From: Mesorhabditis belari
Lineage: Eukaryota > Nematoda > Chromadorea > Rhabditida > Rhabditidae
Assembly: GCA_958450365.1 (NCBI GenBank)
Contig: CAUEEP010000935.1
Coordinates: forward strand, 1,032,001-1,096,000
Reading direction: 5' to 3'
DNA: 64,000 nucleotides
Numbering within the stretch: the stretch's first letter is position 1; each line of letters starts with the position of its first letter. Shown here one piece after another: positions 9,935 through 21,500 of the stretch. The position numbers were made by a program, and so were the translations under genes. The notes below the pieces were generated by a model. The model ran no database searches. It was given only the letters and a program-made list of their open reading frames with translations, and was not told the DNA's origin.

Positions 9935-11350
9935 TCAAAAATCGATATCGTCCTCAAACGCATCGTCAAGCGGACAACTAAAATGAATGGAAATTTTTGA
10001 AGAAGATGATTAAGCTGTAGAGTTTTGAAATAACAAACCCCGTTCTTATTGGCTTCTGATGCGTCTTCTGAGGTGATTTTCGAATAACATTATCCGAGCA
10101 CAATATCCCTTGATATGCAAACTCCATCTCGTCCGTGATCTTTGCTAAAATCAAGCAAAAATTAATCTTTCTTTGTGTGACTTTAGAATCGATTTTGAAA
10201 ATTCTATACATGAAAAGAATCCTGAAGTCGCGCGAGAAGTCGTATGAGAAAGTTTAGGCGAAGGATTGTTCTCGGAAGATGAGATCCAACTAAAATAACA
10301 TACACGTTAGTAATTAATTAACGAAATAGAGAAAGCTACCTGCTTGATTCCCTGAACTTCCCGAAAGACGAAGTGCTTTGTAAACGAAGAAGTGATTTCA
10401 AGCGAAGGTCATTGACTGACGTAAGCGGCATCCTTGAAAGTTGAGTTGCTAAAACAGAAGATTTATTCAAAATTTATTAAAAAATACCTTTTGAAGTCCT
10501 TGTCCCTGACTGCAACTGATTTGCATGCTTCTAAATTATAAAACGTAGACTCAATAGGTGCATTTGCATACTTGAAAGTTCAGCACCCATTCTGCATCTT
10601 CGTCATCGTCAGAATCGCTGCAAGTTGCACCTAAATTAGATGCCTTAGCGTATTAGAAGACCCTATCCGTACAAGATGCAAGATGTAAATTGTGTTTAAG
10701 AAACTAACCAGTAGTTAAAAATAAATTATCCTCGCTACCCCACCAAGAGCAAAGATCCAATAGCTCGTTCATTAGATTTGTCTCACCGAGAGCTTCATCA
10801 TCACATTTACTAAAATGGAAAATTGGAGTGGAATTTTGTTGAGACTATTAGAATTATGCATCAAAACCAACAGGCCTGTAGCACCAAGAAGTGACCCACA
10901 AAGACGGTCCAAGTTTTGGCTTATAAATGGCAGAAAACTCACAATGATTCAGCAAGTTCTTTCCAATGTTGAGAATCGGGTTCATCTCCTTTCCCGAGAT
11001 GTCGTTTGATGTACTCATGAGTTGACGTCTCAGCATATGGTTTTGTTGGCTTGAGAAAGTGCACTTTCTAAAGATTATATTGTGGTTACTTCTTTGATCG
11101 AGGAAATCACTTATCAATTTCATATCAACATCCCTAGTTTTCACAATGGCCCCAATGAAGGATGCAGTTAAATTCCCTATCTTGATTGATGAGTTGCATT
11201 TAGACTTCTTTTACAAAAGTGCTGTACCAAGTAAAATATTTAAATAAAAATAAATTCGACCTGCATCATTGCCATAAGTTTCACCTTGCTTATTTTCTTC
11301 GATTTGGTGGCACTTTCGGGAAGTGGTGAACGGGAAGACACTCGAATCAT
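9935..11350 (-). CDS. nine-exon gene, 312-residue protein of unknown function
   Basis: All nine exons join in phase with total length 939 bp: 11350-11261 (ATG), 11207-10900, 10809-10709, 10630-10572, 10530-10488, 10448-10340, 10289-10210, 10144-10039 and 9977-9935 (TGA). Introns are 40-80 bp with ordinary donors and TTTTAG-type acceptors. The protein starts MIRVSSRSPLPESATKSKK. It has a central acidic stretch (CSDSDDDEDAEW), a Ser/Thr/Pro-rich part and the acidic end DDAFEDDIDF. There is no signal peptide, membrane segment or domain I recognise. Composition suggests a largely disordered nuclear or cytosolic protein. The perfect phase bookkeeping over eight introns makes this a real gene. It ends about 120 bp upstream of the URB1-like gene on the same strand. 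Confidence 0.75.
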
Positions 11351-11785
11351 TTTCAAGTTAATACCTAAAAGAAAGACAATTTATTATAAAGCATTATGAG
11401 ACTGACCTAATGAACATGATTTAGATGATCACAGCTGGTTTAAATCGGAAATATCTGAAAAAAACATGTTCCATCTTGTTGAAAAAACACTGAAAGGAGT
11501 AAAAATAGATTGTAGACAGCTAGTGTTCTAGAAAAGGTTGATAAGTATTTACAATAACTTTGGTATTTACAGTGTCAACACATAAAACGAGGTGATTTTT
11601 AAAATCCGAGGCCACTGTTCAGGTCACGGATCGCGCAATCGCAATAGCTGGTGAGGTCGTCTAAGGTCGTGGCCCAAAGGGGGAAGACGAGAGTGGAAAG
11701 AGGGGGATACCCGAGGAAAAGAGGGGGTGTGACTGTGTGAGTGACAGGACAGAACTCATAGGAAATGTACAATGATTTTTAATAA

Positions 11786-12118
11786 TTTTAGGGCGTAGAA
11801 TCGAAATTTTGACATATCAGAGCGTGTGGAACCAATTTGAAAGACAAAACGGCTAGATCAAATTACAGAAAATTGTCGATTTTTCTCTTTGTATAACTCC
11901 ATCCGTTCGCTTCCACAAGCTCTGATATGCCAAAATTTCGATTCTACGCCCTAAAATTACCTAGAAAAACAACTTTTGGAATAGAAATTGGTTAATATTA
12001 GCTTTTTAGAGCTTTTTTAAAACGCGAAAAAAGGTGCGCTAATGGGCAAGGTGCGGAAAAAAAAGGTGCGCAAATGTCCGGGTGCGCAAAAAAAAGGTCG
12101 CATTTGTCCCACTCCCAC
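11786..12118. repeat. GTGGGACAAATG fold-back family, left end missing
   Basis: The inner arms TTTTAGGGCGTAGAATCGAA and its complement (11786-11810, 11935-11958) form the stem. The right flank carries several GGTGCGC(A/T)AA motifs and the family end GGTCGCATTTGTCCCACTCC. The matching left end is absent. The stem-proximal sequence AACAACTTTTGGAATAGAAA is shared with the copy at 28292-28747. Confidence 0.75.
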
Positions 12119-12821
12119 AAACAGTCAAGGGATTTCCGTTGATTAAATACTTTTATTCTAATAATTTGATTCAATTTAGGCAAAATGGCAAATGAAAGGA
12201 ATAAAATGGTCAATGAAGGTGTGGCGAATTTCCACTACTCTGCAGTTAGTCAAAATTCAATACACAAGTTAAAATTCAAAGTTGATGGATAAACTACCGT
12301 AATCAGCCACTAGACGATATTCAGTGGTCCGTTTGTCGTAGCTTGTGTACTTAAAAACCCATTATTTAAGCTTTATTTTGAGTCAGTTGTGTGCTCCCTT
12401 TTCTATTCATCCCTTTTTTCACACGCAACTGTTGAAGTAATTGTGATCGTGCCAGATTGCTCCTGTTTGAGCGAAGTTTGCCCTAATAAGGGGAAGTTTT
12501 GATAAATTGTGCGTTTTCAAGACATTTACCATTGAACCACACCGAGACACGGTCTCACAAGAAATTATAAAGATCAAAGTATAAATATATTTATCTTACA
12601 GAAGGGTCTTTTTGTGAAATTCTCTATCACAAAAATGATCGGTTATCGAAAGATTTCCAACAATGAGACAACAACGATTGATAGAAATTGGGGGTTTAAT
12701 GGGAGAATTTATGACTTCATCTACTGGTTTTTATGTGCTTTCTTTATGATTGTTTTTAATTTCATAAATATTGCATAAAATAAGTGTTGTGAAAAGAATT
12801 AGACTGAAGTTGTAGATGTAT

Positions 12822-13250
12822 ATGTCGCAGCCGCTCGTGATTTTCAGCCGCTAGTGATTGAGCCGCTTATTATATGTTTGCAATAAATTGTTGAAAAGTG
12901 AATAAAACTTGCAATTCATAAAGCAAAAATATTAAGCAAAATTTACTTTCATTTAGATGACATAATTTTTCGAATTTGACAACAGAAGTTACCTCCCGGG
13001 GTGTTAAAATATTTGGTCCTATTAACCTAACTTTTTTATTTGCATGTGAGATAAATCTGCATTGTATTCCAAATGTTTCATTAAAAAAACTTTCAATCAC
13101 GATCGGCTAGCCGATCGTGATTGACTCACTAGCGGCTAGCCGATCGTGATTGACTCACTAGCGACTAGCCGATCGTGATTGACTCACTAGCGACTAGCCG
13201 ATAGTGATTCAATCACTAGCGGCTGAAAATCACGAGCGGCTGCGACATAT
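12822..13250. repeat. fold-back with internal 35-bp tandem repeats
   Basis: Terminal inverted arms ATGTCGCAGCCGCTCGTGAT (12823 on) and the complement ending at 13250. Near the right arm are about four copies of a unit built from CTAGCCGATCGTGATTGACT. The arm motifs CGCTCGTGATT and CGCTAGTGATT recur in the tandem units, so the array seems to have grown from the terminal repeat. Confidence 0.8.
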
Positions 13251-13536
13251 AGATAGTAGACGTGTGCATTCCGTTTATTTCGGATCGAAATCTCAAATTT
13301 TATTAAAAAGAAACGTTAAGGACGGCCTTGTTAAGTATCGATAACATTTTTAGAGTACTTTTTTGAAGATTTTTTGTTGAATTTTTGGTATCAAAATGAA
13401 GCTGATAACCTAGACTTTCTGATAGAAAAAGTTTCAAATTGCTAGCAACATTCAATGCGGTGATATGACTGATCAAAAGCCACATTAAGCCTCGTTAACA
13501 AGTCTAGTTATCAATCAATTTCTGATCGATCTGATG

Positions 13537-13773
13537 CTACGATAATGGCAGGCTTGAACTTGAGCTTGAGTTTGAGCTTGAGCTCAAGAGATAGTTGTTT
13601 CTGTCGTAAATTTTGCAAATCATAAATGCCCATACGTTTTCGATAACATTCAAGTCAGGAGAACACGAGAGAAGAGGGATTCTCTTGCGTTGCAACAATT
13701 TCTGCAACCATTCAGGGGTGCAGATATCATTATGTAAAGTAGTGTAGCTCACATCAATGCCAGCTTCTCTCAA
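13537..13773 (-). pseudogene. Tc1-like transposase fragment
   Basis: The minus-strand frame contains LLSCSPDLNVIENVWAF, the Ser-Pro-Asp-Leu-Asn-x-Ile-Glu-Asn block around the last catalytic residues of Tc1-type transposases, followed by a Ser run. Only about 60 residues are recognisable. No terminal repeats or N-terminal domains are visible, so this is an inactive relic. Confidence 0.7.
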
Positions 13774-14399
13774 GTTTATTCTTTTCTAATAAAACTCTCG
13801 GCTTGTTTTTATCTTTAGAGCTTTAAGAATTTCAAGTTCATAAAGGGACGCAACTAGTTCCCAAAATCCCCCAAATATAATAGAAAAGAGAAGTTTGGTG
13901 GGCTGAGGTCCAATTGAGGATGGGTGACTCTCCCACCCACGTTGGGACTCTCGCTCGTTTTCCCTCTTTTCAGTCGCTTCACTCACTGCTTTCTGCCCCC
14001 TCTTTTCCCTCTGAAGCTATTTCATCTCAAAAAAGACCCTCAGTCTTTTCCGTTTTTTTTGTTATGCCATCCATCGATTCCCCTCTTTTCCCTCTGAAGC
14101 TTTCTCCTCTTTTCATCGGCTTTTTTTTTCAAAGAAGCCACTCCGTCACACAAATATACAAGAAAAAGATAATGCTTAAGTAGATGAAGTAAATAAAATT
14201 GATGATTGAAGATTAATGATTGAATATTGATGCTTTTCTTTTAGCAGCTTTTCTTTTTCCATTCCTTTCTTAACTTACACAAATTTTGATGTTAAAAACT
14301 GTTTTCGTTAACCGTTATATTGTACTTGTTTTGTTAATCGTTATATTGTAATAATATAATCGTTATATTGTACTTGTTTTGTTATTTATATGTACTTTA

Positions 14400-14797
14400 G
14401 GGGGGTGGAACAAATGCTACCTTTTTTTTTGCGCACCTGGACATTTGCGCACCTTTTTTTTGCTGGAAAAGGCCTTAGGAAAGGTTATAGAGCTTCGAAA
14501 ATATTCCCATATAAGGGAATCGTATGCGTAGATTCCGAATTTCGACAAATCAGACCTCGCTGACACGTCAAATTTGGGCTAAAAGGCGCAAAAACCACGC
14601 AACTTAACGCTTTTCCGCAGTTTTTGCCTTTTAGCCCAAATTTGACGTGTCAGCGAGGTCTGATTTGTCGAAATTCGGAATCTACGCATACGATTCCCTT
14701 GTATGGAAAAATTTTCGACGCTCTACGGCCTTGCCTAAGGCCTTTTCCAGCAAAAAAAAAAGTGCGCAAAAAAAAGGTCGCATTTGTCCCATCCCCG
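14400..14797. repeat. GTGGGACAAATG fold-back family, complete copy
   Basis: It starts GGGGGTGGAACAAATG and ends GGTCGCATTTGTCCCATCCC, with GCGCACC/GGTGCGC motifs just inside. The stem (CTTAGGAAAGGT, GAATCGTATGCGTAGATTCC, GACACGTCAAATTTGGGC and complements) is shared with the copy at 56465-56846 but not with 11786 or 28292. Confidence 0.85.
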
Positions 14798-15503
14798 TAC
14801 TTTAGTTTTGTTTTTGTTTATTATTTGCTGCTATTTAGGCATAGTTAATTGTAAAATGAGAATTTAGATTTAAATCACAAAAAAAAAGAAAAAGTCACGT
14901 GCATCAAAAGAATCGTGATCAATTTCCCTTTCGCTTTAACGAATCCATTTCTTTTCTAATCTTTGCTTCATTTAAAAGGGTGCCCTTTTGGGTGTTTTTT
15001 GTACAGTCTCGGTATCCTTTCTCTTCTTTTCCATCTGTTTTTTGGTAGGGAAATTCGTAAACCAAAAAAGGAGGTCAGTTGCCTGTTTTTTTTATTTCTT
15101 TTGAAGATTTTCTCTCACTTAATCCCGGCTACAATTGATTGTTTCTCATTTTCCCTTTTTTTTCTGAATCTTTTATCACTTTCTTTTGCTTCTTTGGTAA
15201 AAGATTTGTTTTGTGCATATTCGGCAAGGCATTCAGCTTTCAGCTTTCAACGATTTTACTCAGTTTAAATAAAACAACATTATTTTTAAAAAAAGCTTTT
15301 TAAACAGCTTTTAAACAGCTTTTAAACAGCTTTTAAACTGTTTTAAACAGCTTTTTAAATGAAAGTTTATTCTATAAGTTCCTTGAAAGGTTTGCGCTTT
15401 TTTCAATCAATTTTCTGTTTGTTTTCAAACACGTAACAACTCATCCACTTTCCCCAGTTATTATTGAAGATTAGTGCTATTATTATTCGCGTTTCGGATT
15501 TAG

Positions 15504-18500
15504 ATGGATTACACGGTGTCCTCGACGGACACATTGGAGAGGATTGCAGCCGCACATGATTGCACAGTGGGAGAGTTGATGAAATTGAATCGAATGGCCA
15601 GCCGAATGGTGAGTGCTCAATGTGGGGGTGGAGAGCTGAAATCTAGCCATATATGTAACTCAATATTAAGGATGTAAAGTTAAATTACCGTATTTCTTCG
15701 AATAGAAGACCGGGTAAAGAGTATCATCGCGTACTCCTGCGTAGCAGCCCTTTTTAAAATTTCTTTTCTGCATAAAAGCTTTCAATCAAGTGCTATAGAG
15801 CTGGAAAATGGCTCAAAAATCTGTTAGCTCATGTGGTATTTTTGAGTCACTTTCCAGCTCTATAGCCTTGAAAGCTTTTTGCAGAAAAGAAATTTTAAAA
15901 AGGGCTGCTACGCAGGAGTACGCGATGATACTCTTTACCCGGTCTTCTATTCGAAGAAATACGGTAGTGCCAAATTATTGTCGTCGAATAGTTGAAAAAT
16001 CAAATATCTAAAAAAAAATCAAACTTCCGATAGCCTAAACTGATCCTTAAAATGCTTAAACCAAAAAAAAACCAAAAAAAATGTAAGCCACTCAATTTTT
16101 CACCCTAATTATTTAAAGCTTTTCAAATTTTCATTGTCAATGCCGAGAAATCTTCAGAATCTTTTTTAAAAGAGAAGAATCTTCTCATTCTTTTAAATCT
16201 TCTCATTCTTTTTCATTCTTTTCCCTAAAAACCTTTTTTTTCCATCTTTTCAATAGCGTTTTTTCGTTTTTTCCGAAGTTCTTGAACAAAAAGCGAAATT
16301 TTCGGCTTTTTTTTCTCTTTTCCGTTCTGAAAAGGCGAAGGAGTCCCATTAGAAAACGAATTCTCGCAAAGCAAACGAGGAAAAGATTTATTTCTATTTC
16401 TTTTCAAAAAACAACTAGAAATTTTTATGTAAATATCATAAAAGCTTGTCAAAAGCGTACTAGTTTTCCGTCGAAAAAGGGCTCTCTATTGATAGTTGAT
16501 TCTTTCTCGTCCCATTTTTCACCCCAACAACAGAATATTGATTGATTTTTTGGCTTACCACATCCTCCTTACATCTTGCTCAACTTTGAGCTAAACAATA
16601 GCAAATATTTGAAACTAGAAATTTAAAAGTTTGAGCTAACTTTAAGTAAACTTTGAACTAACTTTGAACTAACTTTAAGTAAACTTTAAGCTAACTTTAA
16701 GTAAACCTTAAGTAATCTTTAAGTAATCTTTAAGTAAACTTTAAGCTAACTTTAAGTAATCTTTAAGTAAACTTTAAGTAAACCTTAAGTAATCTTTAAG
16801 CTAACTTTAAGCTAACTTTAAGTTATCTTTAAGTAATCTTTAAGTAAACTTTAAACTAACTTTAAGTAAACCTTAAGTAAACCTTAAGTAAACTTTGAAC
16901 TGACTTTGAACTAACTTTAAGTAAACTTTAAGTAAACTTTGAACTAACTTTAAGTAATCTTTAAGTAATCTTTAAGTAAACTTTAAGTAAACTTTAAGCT
17001 AACTTTAAGTAAACCTTAAGTAAACTTTGAACTAAATTTAAGCAATCTTTAAGTAAACTTTGAACTAACTTTGAACTAACTTTAAGTAAACCTTAAGTAA
17101 ACTTTAAAAGAACTTCAAGTAAACTTTAAGTTTCTAAGATTTAAAATAGAATTTTCTCTGTTTATCCTTTAGTTAAAACTCTTTATCGTTGAAAGAACAA
17201 GAATTGAAGAAAACTTTGTATAGATGAACAATTGCTTTCAAGATAATTTTAGAAAGAATTGTAGAAAGTCGTTGATTTATTTTTTAGAAAAGAATTTGAA
17301 ATTCAGGTTTTCCCAGGACAAAAGATTGTTGTACCGAATCCAATGTCGGATGATGTCTTCGATTCGATTCAAAGTGGAACCCATTTACCAGTCGGCATCT
17401 CTGGAGCACAGGCTGCAGGTGGTTCGATAAGCTTTCAGAGCTTTCAGAGCAAAGCTTTCAGTTTACATTTTTAAAAGTTTCCAAAGTTTAGGATTCTAAT
17501 GGTAAGTCAATGGTAAGCTGACCAATTTCAGTGACACAATAGAATACCGTTTTGCTTAATACAATAAAGATTGTTAGTTGTCTATTATATGATGATAGGA
17601 ATGATCGTTTGATTGTATGATGATCGTATGATGATCGTATAATGATGATCGTATAATGATCGTATAATGATGATGATCGTATAATGATGATCGTATGATG
17701 ATGACCAGCATGATCTATTCATAATTTCAGCTGATGGAATTCGAAAGGGTCCAGGCGGGGCAATTCCATCAACACATCGAGGGAATCTCTTGAAAACGCA
17801 AAGTGCTCCCGTTAAAACGAATTCCCTCGATGAACAAGTGGACAGCGATTGTTTACAACGGTTTCTCAAAATCAAGGTTTGAATATTCTGAACTGGAAAG
17901 AAGCTCTAGCCCTTTTTCTAGCCAAATTCTAGAAAGAAATAGAAAAGAGATTTGTGTTTGTCGTCTCTTCCGTAGTTTCCAGGTATTTTGAACAGCTCGT
18001 CACACTTTGAAAGCCTATAACTTTTTCCAGAGACAATATTATTAATAACTTTTTATATCATTGTACAGAGAATATTTCAGGCTTTCAAATGATACCAAAT
18101 TGAGCTTGATTGGCAAACCGAGTCCAAGAAAATCAGAGCCAAATCTGCAAATGAGGCCTAACCAACTCAGGTGTTGTGTCGCCTGAGAATAAAAAAGCCA
18201 ATTAAGCTCAATTTGGTATCATTTGAAAGCCTAAAATATTCTCTGTAAAATGATATAAAAAGTTATTAATAATATTGTCTCTGGAAAAAGTTATAGGCTT
18301 TCAAAGTGTGACGAGCCGTTCAAAATACCCTGGAAACTACGGAAGAGCCTGTTTGTCTTTGTTCACTCCATGTTTATTCTCTAATCACAATACAAAGCTT
18401 AAAAAACCAGTATTGTAGCATAATTTTAGGTAAAACAGCTAACGGAATCGGATGGAACGGTGACAGGAACTCTGCTGGTGACACCAAATTGTTTGATGTT

Positions 18501-21500
18501 TGATCCGGATGTCTCGCATCCATTGGTCAGAGAGAATGGCCCAGATCTTTATGGAATGGTTGCAAAGTGAGGAACAACTTTAAACTTTAAATCTTTCAAC
18601 ATCGTATTTAGTATGGAAGATATCATGGCCGTTTCGGTTTACAAAGATGTTGGCGCGTTGATGGGTGATAAATCCGATAAAAGAAGAGACATTTTTCGGC
18701 CTGATCTATCGAAAACATCATTAGAAAATGAGGTGAGCTAAAAAAAATGCTATCAATTGCTTTTAAAAGCTATCAATTGTAATTATTATAATCAATTACA
18801 AATTACCGTATTTTCTCTAATAGTAGTGCACCGTGAGCGTCGTCTAAATTGCTCGAAATCTCGAGAACCGTTTATCAGAACCTATTGATGTGGGGTCGGA
18901 AAATGTAGCTGACGATGAGATCTAGTGGGGGTTAGAGTGTTGAGCTTTTGGGAAAAATTGGAAACCGTAAAATAGGCCAACGTTTCAAGACCAAAGAGTT
19001 GCAATCTATCAGAATAACTAAAGGAGGAGAATTTGCAAAAATACGTTTACGTTCTCGCCACGTTGAAACACGGCATTTCGTCCGATCTGCTAAGGTAAGC
19101 AGCTCGGTTGGTCTGAGTTGCGTTTCGGTTTCGATTGAGCTCGGTTGGTTGCTGGTTCGGAGTTATCCCAAGCGCAGAGCAATGAAACGCACCGTGCCCG
19201 TCAAATTAAACTACGGGTTGGCTTGCTGCATAAACTGCAGCCATTAAAAACGCTTACCGTATTTTCTCTAATAGTAATGCACCCTGATCATCGTCTAAAT
19301 TGCTCGAAATCTCGAGAACCGCTTATCAGAACCTATTGATGTGGGGTCGGAAAATGTAGCTGACGATCAGATCTTGACGAGGATTAGAGTGTTGAGCTTC
19401 TGCAAAAGCTTGGAAACCATAAAATAGTCACCAACTCGGCTCCCCGGGGTGCACTACTATTAGAGAAAATACGGTATCTATCAATTTCTAGCAATCTCTG
19501 GAAAGTGACAGTCAATCGTGTTTGGAGAAGAGCTTGGAAAAGGTTTATTGAATAATTCTTATTGAAAAATGTATTGAAAAAGAAATTTAGTCGGATAGTC
19601 GTCAAGAAGATAAAGAAACACAACCAGGTAAAGCATTTAAGCTCTTCTACATTATCAAATTTAAACCTTTAGTTACTTTTTCTACATCATTAGAAGGATC
19701 TGATATCGAGAATGGAAGCTACGAATCAGCTTCCGATGAATTTGTGAGTGTTACACAATAGAAAAAGAAATCTGCGAAGTTTAGGCTCCTCGTTCGCCGA
19801 GAATCAGCACAGAAATGCAACTTCCATCGATTACTGAAGAACGAGGAGGTGGTGGTGGGAAAGAGTCGCCACAGGTTTGCTAGAAAAACTTATTTCTGTT
19901 TTCTATTCGGATTCTGGGAGCTATTTTCAGCATTTTCAACCAGCTAGTACTAGTTAGATCATTTCTTCGCCCTGCTGGCTAGCTGTGATTCATTCAGCTG
20001 AATGAATCACAGCTAGATCACGCCTGAAAAGTCATTTGACAGATTTTGATTTCAGATTCGCATTTCTCATATTCAAATCTATAAAGTGCGCTAGGTATCC
20101 ATCTTGAGCATCTTGAGTTCATCTTGAGTTCATCTTGAGCTCATCTTGAGCTCATCTTGAGCATCTTGAGCTCATCTTGAGTTCATCTTGAGCTCAAGCT
20201 CAAAGCTCATCTTAAGTTCGTGCTTTAGTTAGTAACAAAAATTCAAATAAAGTAATTCTATCGAAAAGGTGGATGCCATGACTAAAAACCGTTGATCACA
20301 TAAACTCTTGCATCTCAGCCGGAAATTAAGCGATCGTTTTTAAATTTTGGTTGTATTATATGCTAGTATGATGAGCAAAATTTTCAGCCTAATCCGTTTT
20401 TTTTGCAATATTCTAGTCAAAAAATTTGTGTACAGGAACTTTTAGGACACTCTGTTACTTTATTTCAAATCTAGAGAATATATTATAGCTTCTAGTAGCG
20501 AAAATTCTAGAGTGATTGCACGTTAATCTTTGATTTCAGATCTCCTCTCCCGTCATCGATGATCTTCCCCGAAAAAGGAGTATCAGTGATGGAGGTGAGA
20601 CTTTGTGACAAATCTTTTCAATCTTTTCAATCTTTTCAAGCTTTATAAAGACATTTCAGGAGTTTTTCCGCATCGCTTTTTCTCTTTAAGGAGAAAGGGT
20701 AAATTGAGCGATAAAACGCAAATCAAATGTTGTACCTATCGGTTTCACAAAAAACAAATTTCATTGCACAGAATCTTTTGACTTCTGAACTTCTAAATAA
20801 TTTCTCTAGAAAAAGAATAATCGATTCTCTTACTTAAAATTGCTTTTAGATGAATCGAAAAGATCGCTGGAAGAAGGAACAAAAGGGAAAGCCGATTTAC
20901 AAGCATCGCAAAGTTTTGGGAGTAGGTGAGGATTGATAAAAAGTTGGCATTATTAATAAAAGTTGATCATTTGATCATCTAATCATCATAACTTTGGTTT
21001 AAAATTCTATTTGGATTAAGTGCTTTGTTATCGCATTGCTTTTAATAGAATCCCAGCTCCATTCTCTGCTGGCAAGTGAAAAGAATCGATAAGAATCGCT
21101 AAGAAATCGATCTAATAAAATCAATAAATAATTTAAAGGCTTAAAAAATGCAGTAATTGGGTCGTTATTAGTAATAGGATATATATATGTTGTGTCCGAT
21201 TTAGATTTCCGTCCGATTTAGATTCAATCTAAATCTTATATAGATTGAACAATAATACGTCTTATATAGATGTGCTTGATAGCTTGTCTAAAAACGTTCA
21301 CAGACAACCAAGAACATATATTAAGCACGTTTATTATTGTTCGATCTGTATCGGACGTCCGATATAGACTGTAATCAATAAAAGACCTTTGAAAAATGCA
21401 GAAAACTACAGAAAACGCTTAAGAACATATATTAAGCATGTTTATATTATTGTTCAATCTATACAAGACGTATTATTGTTCAATCTATATAAGATTTAGA

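Larger units (their letters stand above)
11351..15503. other. gene-free repeat region
   Basis: I see no gene here. It holds two copies of the GTGGGACAAATG fold-back family (11786-12118, 14400-14797), a fold-back with internal 35-bp repeats (12822-13250), a Tc1-like transposase fragment (13537-13773) and a short TTTTAAACAGC repeat (15295-15355). Regulatory sequence for the lmd-3-like gene presumably lies at its right end. Confidence 0.6.
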
